A stretch of DNA of 64,000 nt from Amanita rubescens. Lineage: Eukaryota > Basidiomycota > Agaricomycetes > Agaricales > Amanitaceae. Shown in pieces: positions 34,380 to 44,396 of the stretch. The stretch covers positions 62,001 to 126,000 of the forward strand of contig WION01000051.1 in assembly GCA_015039365.1 (NCBI GenBank), read 5' to 3'. Each line of letters starts with the position of its first letter. The stretch's first letter is position 1. Both the position numbers and the translations under genes were made by a program. The notes below the pieces were generated by a model that had not been told where the DNA came from, did no database searches, and saw only the letters and a list, made by a program, of their open reading frames with translations.

Positions 34380-37300
34380 CACCTGTTAAGCCAGCTAAAT
34401 TCGCCTAATTAGCAGTGGACACCGATTGAGTGTCCAGAGCTAATTAGCGAGGTTTAAGGGCCTATGGCACACTTTCAATAACTCTGATAAATATATAGAG
34501 AGATTTTGGTCAAGTCCTTTTTCCCACAACTAAAAATGAGGGGATTACCATTTCTGGAAGGTGGGGGAGATGTTTGTACATGTTATGACATAGGAATTGG
34601 ATCAAAATAAAGGAACAAAGGGATAATTGCCTTATTTGGTAAGGTAGCCAGATTCTAAATAAGGTAAGCTAGTCAGGATACCATTTCTGGAAGGTTGTGA
34701 AGGTGTTTGTACATGTTATGGCACAATTTCCTTTTTTGGAAAAGTGTCAAACTTCCAAATAAGGCACAAAATGGGTCATTCAGGGTCGAATTTCCTAAAA
34801 AGGAAATGATTACGTAATCTCAGGGTCAATCAATTGTGTAGCCTTGGTCAGTGACTTTCTAAATGTGGTTGTATGACAATATTTGGTGATGATCTCATTG
34901 AGATATTCACTCATTGATTTTCAGGGTCAAATTTCTAAAAAAGGAAATTGATAATGTAATGTGCGCTTTTGGATGCTGTGGCGGGTTTCCAAAAATGGAA
35001 ATAGCGCACTTCGGACTTGCCATTTTGGGAAATATCTGCTCACTGTTGCTGGTGATGAGGAACAAGAAATTGCAATATCTCACTTAATACTGGATGTTTT
35101 TGAGCACTTTGCGATCCCCCCCCAATTCCGCGCGGATTCCGCGTTATTCCTCGCGGAATCCGCGGACTCATTCCGCGGAATCCGCACTTTTTAATGTAGT
35201 CTTTGTAGTCTAATTTGTAATACTATATTTTTGAGAGTTTTTTTTACTGATCCATTCCTCGAGGAATGATTCCACAGGTGTGGAATTGTTCCGTGGAATG
35301 AGTCCGCACTTTTTGAAGTCTTTGTAGTCTTTGTAGTCTCATTTGTAATACTACCATTTGCCAAGAGTATTATGTGACCGTGGGAAAAAAATTGAAAAAA
35401 TTGTGAAAAATGCAGAAAAATCATGTGATCAGAATGGTGTGGAAATGAACATGCCAAACAAGGCCAAACTCAAGATATTTGCAAAATACTGTTTTAAACG
35501 CTTCGTGTTGAAAAATTGAAAGGCTGCCAAAAAATCTTGAAAAATCCGCAAAAATCATGTGATCAAGGTGGTGCAAGAATTATGTTCCAAAACAAGGTCA
35601 AACTTAAGATATTTGCAAAATACTTGTTTAAACACTTTGGGTTGAAAATTGAAAGGCTGCCAAAAAATCTTGAAAAATCTGGAAAATTCATGTGATCAAG
35701 GTGGCACAATAATTATGTTCCAAAACAGAGCCAAACCCAAGATATTTGCAAATACTTCTTAGGTGATAAAACAAACCAGGTGTGGGTTCAGAGAGAGACT
35801 TACATAGCAGGTGCAGGGATGACTCAAGGATGTGGTGACAATGTGATGATGGACTTACATAGTAGGATTCTGAAAACTAATCTAATATCAGAAAAACAGC
35901 TGAAAATAGATAAGGGTATATAAAGCTTTACAACAATTGAAAAGCATATACTAATCAGGAAAATGGTGGAAAATAGATAAGGGTATATAAAGCTGTATAA
36001 CAACTAAAAAGTCTATAATATATACAACTCTGATATATCAATTGATAATCTAATATAAAGGACAGTGGGGTTGGTGGATTTCACAAGGTAGCCCAGAATT
36101 GGCACTTTCACAAGTATGGGACTATCTGACAAATGAATGTACATAAAAGGCTACAATATCATGATCAGGAAAAATAAGTATTACAATTGTGGGCAATGGC
36201 TATAAGATTTGCCAAAAGCTACCAGCTGTCTCAGGGTAGATAAGAGACAGTAGCAATGGCAGATTACATCACAGATATCAGAGTGTGACCAATGGATACT
36301 AGTAGTTACTAATATATACAGCTTTGATATGTATTGATTGATAATGTAATATGTATAAAGGATGGTAGATTTCACAAATACCTTCAAGCATGGACATGGT
36401 ATTTATATGTGCTATGTATAGATGTAAGCAAGTATAAAGAACACATGGAAGACAGAATCAAATGCTTGAGAACATAATTGAAAACTTGGAAACATATGGA
36501 ACATAGTAGATTGCTAACTTGGTCTCATAGAGGAGTAGATATCATGGATTTGAAAACAACATTCAGAGCTGCAAGTGGTTTTGTGCATATAACTAGATTG
36601 TCCCAATCAACAATTCCTACTCCACAATTACTATGTAAGCCATTATCAGGCTTTATCTACTGTTTCAAGAGTTATAATGAAAGATCAAGCAATGATAGAC
36701 TACACAATATCAGACATTACAAAGAATTACAGTTGATATATCTGAATTGTATTGAAGTATCAGCCAGTGATATTTTGCACAACAGTGTTGAAGTGATCAA
36801 GACATTATAAGGTCTTACAAAATCTGTGACAATCTGTTTGTCTGACTTTTATTTGATACCTGATATTATCAGGTCTTACAATTTCTCAAACATTCTGGCA
36901 CTATATGAGCTTGAGATAGCACTGTCTTATCCACCCATTATATTGTAGCCTTTTACATTCATTTCCCAGATGGTCCCATCATCCATACTTGTGAAAGTGC
37001 AAATTCTGGACCTACCTCAGCATGAAATCTACCAACCCTACCATCATTTATATAACATTATCAAGGTTGGCCCAGACTTACCAATTCCCTGCTCTTTGCC
37101 CTATGATACCCTACACATTTACCTCCATACACTGTGTATCTAAAGACCTATATTCATTAGAATTTGACTTACTGTTCTCCAATACCATCACCAAGGTGAG
37201 TCTTGCCTAAACAATATTGTCCACCCTCTGTCAACAGTTGTCTCAAACCTGTTTAGTTTGCCAGACACCTCCATCATGGGGCTGAAGCTTGATAGGAAGA

Positions 37301-39685
37301 GACTGACATGATCATAGCACACTGACTTCACTATGTACTACTAGTATGACAAATTACCAAGGAATCATCTAAGCCCCCTTCCTCCTTGACTTTGATGATA
37401 TCACCAATCACATTTATTCATGACTTCTGACAACATGTCATAGGTGATTAGTGGTCACTGGTTGTTGCTGGCACAAGGTGAGATTGTGCAGATGGACCAT
37501 GGCACACAACTAGAGCACCAGCAACTCCTGCACTGGCTACACCCCTGCACTTTGCAAATTGCAACTGGCAGCAGCAACACATTGCAAGTTTCTCACACTT
37601 GCATCCTAAAAAGTATTTTGCAAATACAATATGTCCAGTTTGGCCTCACAATTCTTCAAATATGACCTGGATCACATGGTTTTTCTGCATTTTTCAAGAA
37701 CTTTTTGGAATTTTATTAAAAATATAAATGATGCCAAACAACCATGCATACCCATCACAAGGGTATCCAAATGTGGTATCTAACATTACATATGGCAGAA
37801 TAGGACAATCCTAATATACTAACACTAAATAACAATGCAACATCATCACATTCAAAAGGACAAGAAGTGAACATTCACTTTTATGTAGTACAATATACAT
37901 CATCCATGTTCCTTGTGACATTCTTACAACATGCAATACAAGTACAAACAATGACAAATAAGCATCACAGTTGAAACAAGTGAGAAAATAGCTTTCAGAT
38001 GCATATACATTCATTACAAACATATTTTTAGATGTGTACTACATCATACATGTACAAACAGTAGAAAATGTCATTAGTAATCATCAAAATCAAAACAAGC
38101 AAGAAGAGAGCTTTCAAATGCCTATACAAACATGTATATTCCCTTTAAATGAGTTTTTAGGTGTGAAAACATCATAAAATTACATAATCAATATAGTAGA
38201 GGTGTTGTATACCATTATTTGTTAAAAGTAGGGTGTTATTCCGCACAATTCCGCGTGGAATCCGCGGAATTCCGTGGATTCCATGGATTCCTCGAGGAAT
38301 GGGGGGTGGACTGCAAAGTACTGATGTTTTTGTGGTGCTTTTTTTGGAACATATTCCTTATATGTATATGCACCTATCCACTATGTTAGAATGTAAAAAA
38401 TGTGAGTGGTTTCTGTCAGAATGCAACATGTCTTGCTCACTGTTGACAACAGTGAGGAGCAACAAATGACAATATCTCCATCAATACTGGTTATTTCTGT
38501 GGCGCTTTTTTGGTATGTCCCCATTAGGGATATAGGAAGGTGTTTGGCATGTCAGAATACAAATAGTATGTACCAATCATGCCACAAATGAAATTGGTGT
38601 GCTCACTGTCTGCCATGATGAGCAGCCATATCTCCACCAAAACAAGATCTTTCTGTGGCGCTTTTTTTGATTTGGGATCACACATAACAAAGATAAACAT
38701 TGGGAGGGTCACAACAGAGGATCCCTAGGCAAGATCAAGTGGAATCTCCCATTTATCCTAACATGTCAACTTGTCAGCCACTCTTTCTGTATCATGTTCA
38801 GACATTTATCATGAAACTGAAAGTTACACATTAATCAGCAGGGCAATCTCCCTCCAGACACCCTGAATGACACTCTGTTATCATAAGAAATCAAAATCCA
38901 AAACAGTGCAACAAAAAGATCTTGTTTTGGTGGAGATATGGCTGCTCATCATGGCAGACAGTGAGCACACCAATTTTATTTATGGCTGATTGGTACATAC
39001 TATTTGTATTCTGACATGCCAAACACCTTCCTATATCCCTAATGGGGACATACCAAAAAAGCGCCACAGAAATAACCAGTATTGATGGAGATATTGTCAT
39101 TTGTTGCTCCTCACTGTTGTCAACAGTGAGAAATTTGACCCTGAAAATCAATGAGTGAATATCTCAATGAGATCATCACCAAATATTGTCATACAACCAC
39201 ATTTAGAAAGTCACTGACCAAGGCTACACAATTGATTGACCCTGAGATTACGTAATCATTTCCTTTTTAGGAAATTCGACCCTGAATGACCCATTTTGTG
39301 CCTTATTTGGAAGTTTGACACTTTTCCAAAAAAGGAAATTGTGCCATAACATGTACAAACACCTTCACAACCTTCCAGAAATGGTATCCTGACTAGCTTA
39401 CCTTATTTAGAATCTGGCTACCTTACCAAATAAGGCAATTATCCCTTTGTTCCTTTATTTTGATCCAATTCCTATGTCATAACATGTACAAACATCTCCC
39501 CCACCTTCCAGAAATGGTAATCCCCTCATTTTTAGTTGTGGGAAAAAGGACTTGACCAAAATCTCTCTATATATTTATCAGAGTTATTGAAAGTGTGCCA
39601 TAGGCCCTTAAACCTCGCTAATTAGCTCTGGACACTCAATCGGTGTCCACTGCTAATTAGGCGAATTTAGCCAGCTTAACAGGTG
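34380..39685. mobile_element. Foldback-type element with ~800-bp inverted arms
   Basis: Ends are CACCTGTTAAGC on both sides (read inward; one early mismatch), flanked by the perfect 8-bp TSD CAGGTGAT (34372-34379, 39686-39693). The outer 555 bp of each arm (34380-34935 and about 39131-39685) are almost identical in inverted orientation. The arms then continue inward for about another 250 bp (38437-38690 against 38885-39130), separated by a spacer of about 200 bp. The left arm has one extra repeat unit and is itself split by a 3.2-kb hAT-like element. No ORF is recognised. It interrupts Gypsy pol between protease and RT. Confidence 0.92.
35102..38323. mobile_element. Palindrome-rich hAT-like element nested in foldback arm
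   Basis: Left end GAGCACTTTGCGATCC, right end read inward CAGTACTTTGCAGTCC, with runs of C and then GGATTCCGCG-type palindromes. TSD ATGTTTTT (35094-35101 and 38324-38331). Direct CAAGATATTTGCAAAATACTG repeats at 35460-35760 and an inverted copy at 37610-37690 match the 29069-31581 element, so these are one family. The interior (36000-38130) has only short ORFs; a 110-codon ORF at 36478-36810 was not recognised. 37965-38110 is shared with 42745-42870. Confidence 0.85.
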
Positions 39686-40386
39686 CAGGTGATTTCTGGG
39701 TTATGATGTTCTAGCCAGTCGTGTCCTAGGAATACGTCTTTTTTTCCAATGTTTACCACCGCGAGTTCCAACGTTTCTTCGTGGTCGTAGATCCTCATTT
39801 TGATTGTGACCACGTTGGTTATTTTTCCTCCGATGTTTATTGTCCCATCGGCGTTTGTTGCGGTTATCGCCTGTGGTAGTTTGGTCATATTTATCCTATG
39901 TTCCTCTACGAATTGTTTTGAGATGGCCGACATCATGCATCCGCTGTCGATTAATGCTATTGTGTCGAAATTTTCTTCCGTGTCCAACGTAGTGAGGATG
40001 ACTCGTATGTCCATTTCCCTGTGTCCTGTTGCGCCAATCCATTGGGGTTCTCTAAGTTTTCGTAGGTACCATATCGCTTCAACTTCTTCCGGTAGATCGT
40101 TGATTTTATTAATTAATTCTTCGTCAATCTGTTCTTTGAAGGATTGATGCGCATACGTCCTTAATTGGATTGCTCCTTGTTCAGGGTATTTCCATATTTG
40201 TCTGATCATCCACGCGGGCGAGTTGTTCCTTAGTTTATTCGTTTTGTCCCTTATTGATGTGTTCCGAATCCTTCCTTCTTTTTGTTTCACCTTGTATATT
40301 ATTGATTCAAGGGATACGTATTCAGAAGGTACTAAGGATTCGTAAATACACGTTCTCGGGATCAATGAAGAGGGACTGTCCTTCAC
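39686..40386 (-). CDS. Gypsy protease region (5' part of pol)
   Basis: About 230 codons ending at the foldback junction. The aspartic protease active site reads ALIDSGCMMSAI, with downstream TNVVTIKMRI and VFLGHDWLEHHNPEI, the usual end of the retropepsin domain. The protease matures Gag and Pol. It starts at an ATG overlapping the last codons of the gag ORF in another frame. It is in frame with RT when the 5,314 bp of insertion plus TSD are discounted. Confidence 0.9.
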
Positions 40387-41718
40387 TGATCCTTGACAAA
40401 ACCCAACTTTTCTTTCATTTCGTTCTTTTCTTCTTCGGTCATAGATCTGAAGTAGTCTCCTACTGCTTGCCTTCTAATCACGGTTTTCCCTTTGCAGTAT
40501 TTTGCAATGTGTCCGATTTTTCCGCAGTTATAACATTTTGGTGGGGGACAAGTTGTTGGTGTTTGGTCAATGTCCATTGTGTTTTTGTCTTTGACCTTAA
40601 CTGTGATTGTTTCCTTTTTTGGTTGGCTTGGTCTGGCTTGCACGTTCGTCCTGGTTACTTTGAATTCCCTTTTTCCATAGTACTTTTCAGCTTCTCGGAA
40701 TTGTCTTTCTATTTCCGTTGCCCTTGCGTACCATGCTTGTAGTTGTCTGGGTGCACTGCCATCTCCGGGGTTTCCTAATTCAATTACCCTTCTTCCTACG
40801 CCAGTTTTGACTCCTCTTTTGAATTGATCAATCAAGGCGATTTCGTCAAATCCTGAAAGTGGGCCCATCCTTTGAATTCAATAATGTATTCTTCGATTGT
40901 TTTGTCTCCTTGTTTTAACTCTCGAAGTTTCTTTACTGCTTCGTCCCGGGTTTCCGTTGTCAAAAAGTATTGTCGAGCTTCTTCCACAAACGCGTTCCAG
41001 TTAAGGAAGGTGGTTTATGTATGAAGATGTATTCTTCCCAGGCCAGATGTTTGTCATTCGCTTCTTCTGCCGGTACCACTGTGCACGATTGATAGTGCGT
41101 ACAGGTTCGTCCTGGATAGGTGGCTGCGAATCTGATCCTTTCTTCATCGTTCTGAGCGATTTCTCCTATTTTGCCATTTGCCCAGTTGGATGCCCAATTT
41201 CCTTTTCCTTTTCTGATGCGTTGGACTGCATATGTGATGCGTCCTATATCATCAGCCAGTCTGACTTGGACGAAATAGTAGTTCATCCTTCGTAACCATG
41301 CATCTATTTCCGCTGGTTCTCCTTCATAGTGTTCTGGTGGTTCGACTTTCAACTCGGGAGGTCGAGTCCTTAGTCTGTCGTTTTCTCTGTCTGCTCTTTC
41401 GGCAGCTCTTCATTCTCTTCCGAGTTGTCTTTCAAACTCCTGTTGTTGCTGCGCTAATTGCCGTTGAAAGTTTTCGTTCTGAATCCGAAGTTGTTCTACA
41501 ACGTTTGCAATGTTCGCGCCCATAGCTGCTGCAGCAACCATTGCCTCGTTGTTTTCCTCTGCGATTGTCTCCATTGTTGGTTCGGCCGTGTGGGATGTTG
41601 CTCCGGTAACTTCTCTGTGTTCGTTAAAGATTGAATTAACGACCTGGATACGGTTCCGTTGCATGAGGTATGTGAGTCCTGCCAGCGCGATAGCAGTGAA
41701 CACAGCTGGTAGGGCCAT
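40383..41718 (-). pseudogene. Gypsy gag, damaged
   Basis: Three open pieces read 41718-41410, 41352-40960 and 40868-40383. The N-terminal part has a hydrophobic start and a Gln-rich coiled-coil-like stretch (QNENFQRQLAQQQQEFERQL). The middle has capsid-like IDAWLRRMNYYFVQVRLADD. The C-terminal part has the CCHC knuckle CYNCGKIGHIAKYC. An in-frame TGA at about 41410 (compatible with CGA to TGA) and two frameshifts near 41010 and 40868 inactivate it. Gag would package the RNA. In contrast to gag, pol is open, so either gag decayed independently or these are few recent hits. Confidence 0.88.
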
Positions 41719-41862
41719 GATTTAGCGGGTGTTGGGTTTGGTTAGGATTTGTTGGTGTACTCGTGCAATATGAACTGCAATGAGGTAAAGGTATCGGAGG
41801 TGAACTATCAGAGCGATAGCTCTGAGAATTCGTTGGAAATTCGTGGTGAGTGGTGTGAAGAA

Positions 41863-41874
41863 AAGCAACAAGCT
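41863..41874 (-). promoter_or_regulatory. Self-priming primer binding site of Gypsy
   Basis: Two bases inside the minus-strand 5' LTR the sequence reads AGCTTGTTGCTT, which is not the TGG start of a tRNA-type site. It is perfectly complementary over 12 nt to AAGCAACAAGCT inside the LTR (plus strand 42027-42038), about 33 nt downstream of TATATAAG, where the transcript should begin. This is the arrangement of Tf1-type self-priming elements. Confidence 0.7.
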
Positions 41875-41876
41875 TA

Positions 41877-42155
41877 TGTCACGAGCCTTAGACAGGCGTC
41901 ACAACACAAGACTCAATCACTCTATAGCTACTGCTGACCGTGTCAAGCAGCGAGGGTGAATACAAGACCCGTCAAGGGTCAGGGCAAGGTTAAGAGGGTG
42001 GGCTCCGAGCTGTCCAAGGAAAGACTAGCTTGTTGCTTGCTTTACTTACTACAATCTATACTACTTATATACTACCTAGGGTACGGGGTTGAGGTACAGG
42101 GTATGACGTCCTTAGGGTATAGGGCTATCTACATGTGTTTTACATGCACGAAGCA
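41877..42155 (-). repeat. Gypsy 5' LTR
   Basis: 279 bp, partner of 27132-27410. In minus orientation it carries TATATAAG and, about 33 nt further, the AAGCAACAAGCT segment that pairs with the primer site. Confidence 0.92.
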
Positions 42156-42159
42156 TGCT

Positions 42160-42471
42160 GCGTATCAAGGAGTGAAACAGGGTTGTGATAATTATGGTAT
42201 GTCAGCATTATGCAAACCAGGCAGAAATGTACCTGGAATCCACATGGAGTCCATGGAGTCCATGTGGATTCCTTGTCACTCCTGTTCCAGGCAGATTCCT
42301 GAAATTCTGTGGAATATGCATGGATTCCACATGGATTCCATGCACTTTTTTAGTGTGTTCTGGGCCATTTGGACCGTCTTGGAATTGCAAGGAATCCACG
42401 TGGATTCCATGGAACTTCCGCACAGAATGCAAGGAGTCCATAAGGAATGAGTGGGGGAGGGTAAAGACCTC
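42160..42471. mobile_element. Right part of a palindrome-rich hAT-like element
   Basis: About 310 bp of GGAATCCACATGG/GGATTCC palindromic units ending GGGTAAAGACCTC, whose inverse matches the terminus of the 29069 and 24186 elements. Probably the right half of the element whose left half is 24186-27131. The right flank TGTAGTGA does not match the left flank AGCTACTG. Confidence 0.6.
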
Positions 42472-42829
42472 TGTAGTGAAGTCGAAAGTTTTGCTAAGGG
42501 AGAGACTTGGGGTCTTTTTGCGATGAGGGTAGAAGCATATATTAACATTTCAACGCTGTCGTGTCGACGCGATCTACATATTTTTAGACCCATATCTTTT
42601 TAAAACTCCGCCGTGCCGAAGCAAGCGTGACAAAAATTGTCGAGCTGCTTGTTTGTTGACACATGTTCTCCGCCAGTCCCTCTGGTGCTTCACGCTTACA
42701 TAACATCGTCAAGCTAGCACTGTTGGGACTGGGTAGGAGTCTGTCTTCTTGCTTGTTTTGATTCTGATGATTACTAATATCATTTTCTACTGTTTGTAAA
42801 TGTAGTACACATCTAAAAATAGGCTTGTA
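42472..42829 (-). other. Paralogous segment, partly coding-like, without hAT insertion
   Basis: Minus-strand reading includes NSASLTMLCKREAPEGLAENM, which matches a broken reading at 19940-19990 plus 22127-22180 (TPEGLANNMHQQ). DNA similarity spans CAGACTCCTACCCAGTCCC through GACTGGCGGAGAACATG. It represents the empty-site version of the locus that received the 2.1-kb hAT element. I do not recognise the protein. Confidence 0.5.
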
Positions 42830-43735
42830 ATGAATGTATATGCATCTGAAAGCTATTTTCTCACTTGTTTTGATACTGAACAAAGATATCAAGTATATGA
42901 TTGTGAGTTGTTAGCAATAAAGAAGGCATTCAAAACCTGGAGACATCTTCTTAAAGGAAATCCACATACAATAGTGATCCACTGTGATCACAAGAATTTA
43001 TCATATTATAAACACCTCCAGAAAATTACCACCAGACAATCATGCTGGTGGCAAGAAATTACTGAATTCGACATCAAGTTGGAACACATCCCTGGATCAA
43101 AACTTATTCAGCCAGACACTTTATCAAGATGCCCTAATCATATCAATGAAGAAGAAGCGAAAGCAAAGGAAATTCCACAAACCATGATCACAGAAGACAT
43201 GGTTATTGCTGCAATAAATACATCATGGGGAGATAAAATTATCAAATTATTACCAGAAAACAAATTCACAAAGGTCATCACCAATGGTCTTAAACATGGA
43301 AAGTTATTGAAGTTTAATGACTGGAAAATCAACAATGATGTCATTCATTATCAAGGACATGTACATATATATACCAGTCAAAATGAAGAATTGCAAAATG
43401 AAATCATCAAATCACATCACGACCCCATAATCATGGCTCTTCATGGGTCACCCTGGATGCCTCAAAACCTTAGAGCTTATTTGATGCAATTATTATTGGC
43501 CAGGAATGACAACGACCATGTCTAAATGGGTTGAAGGCTGTGCTTTATGTCAACAAATGAAGGTCAACACACATTCAACTACACCAGGTTTGATATCTAT
43601 AAAATCCCACACCACATGCCCATTTGAACAAGTATCAATGGCCCACTTTATCACAGACCTGCCATCCATTGATGGTTTTGATTCTGTTTTGACCATGGTT
43701 GATCAATGCACTTAACAAAAGGTGTAATATTCATA
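42830..43735 (+). pseudogene. Second Ty3/Gypsy fragment: RNase H and integrase N-terminus
   Basis: Opens in TEQRYQVYDCELLAIKKAFK (RNase H), then IHCDHKNLSYY, LEHIPGSKLIQPDTLSR and an integrase zinc-site region with ARNDNDHVxxWVEGCALCQQMK across a frameshift near 43505, and FEQVSMAHFITDLPSIDGFD at the start of the catalytic core, where it stops. It lacks RT upstream and the rest of integrase downstream. It belongs to a different Gypsy lineage from the 27-42 kb element and lies on the other strand. Its upstream edge joins a repeat shared with 37965-38100. Confidence 0.85.
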
Positions 43736-44396
43736 CCATGCAAGAAAACTTTTACCACCATGGACACTGCCAATTCATATATAAACAATGTTACAACAGA
43801 CTAAACTACACTGACTATCACCAGAAACCCCTGACTTGGCAAATATGGGCTGCCACTTCGTGCAGCAGGTCCAAGGCCTTTTATGTGCAAAATTGGACAA
43901 AATAAAATAAAAAACATAAAACATAATTATAATTTATGATATTTGTCTACATCATTGTACACAACAATATTTTTATCAAAAGCAAATGTAGTTGTATAGT
44001 AACCTGTATAAAGCAATCACAGGATGCCAGGCATAAAGTATACAAAATATACACAGTGATGCACTCATAGATATTGCACAATGATATTTGCTAATGGCCA
44101 TATTCAATTATGTGGTTGGCCTGTGTATGTGGAACAGTTTGGCTCATGTGCCATGTCTGGACCACCCTTAAGTCCAAATATGGACTTAAGAGCCCTTCTC
44201 CTTTTAGACTTAACTGCCCCCCCCATATTTAGTAGTTGCTGCATTTGGACTTAAGTTCTCCTTCCGTATTTGGATGTAAAACCCGTTATAGAAGGTATTT
44301 CACATGGTCACCAAAAGCTTTGTCACACTTTCATTTCTTATCAATTGAATCTATTTCTTCACTCCCCTCCTCTGTACACCCCCTATAACCACCACA
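43736..44396. other. AT-rich upstream region of the exonuclease-transposase gene
   Basis: No ORF. Contains a near-perfect 24-bp palindrome at 44167-44190 (CTTAAGTCCA, 4-nt loop, TGGACTTAAG) and a further TTTGGACTTAAG at 44244-44255. These could be subterminal transposase-binding sites or operators for the gene starting at 44397; the element's terminus itself was not identified. Confidence 0.5.
44167..44255. promoter_or_regulatory. TGGACTTAAG palindrome cluster upstream of gene
   Basis: A 10-bp stem with 4-nt loop (44167-44190) plus a third half-site at 44244-44255, 140-230 bp upstream of the start codon. Position and symmetry suggest protein binding; this is inference. Confidence 0.45.

Larger units (their letters stand above)
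27132..42155 (-). mobile_element. Chromodomain Ty3/Gypsy retrotransposon carrying nested insertions
   Basis: Two 279-bp LTRs (27132-27410 and 41877-42155; TGTCACGAG...CGAAGCA on the plus strand) bracket gag, protease, RT-RNase H, integrase and a chromodomain, all on the minus strand. Three insertions sit inside: 29069-31581, 31765-32618 and 34380-39685. Discounting them the element is about 6.3 kb. The chromodomain places it with the chromoviruses. Flanking pentamers ATTAT and TGCTG do not match, so the element has no TSD, which points to recombination between copies. Shared bases continue 4 bp past the stated right LTR end (TGCT), so that boundary is uncertain by a few bases. Confidence 0.93.

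Noticed and set aside
35103..38322. Ten-base TSD (GATGTTTTTG), suggesting a Mutator-like element
   Set aside because: The sister insertion at 29069-31581 fits 8 bp exactly when checked against the uninterrupted Gypsy codons; the two extra matching bases here are explained by the terminal G of the element.
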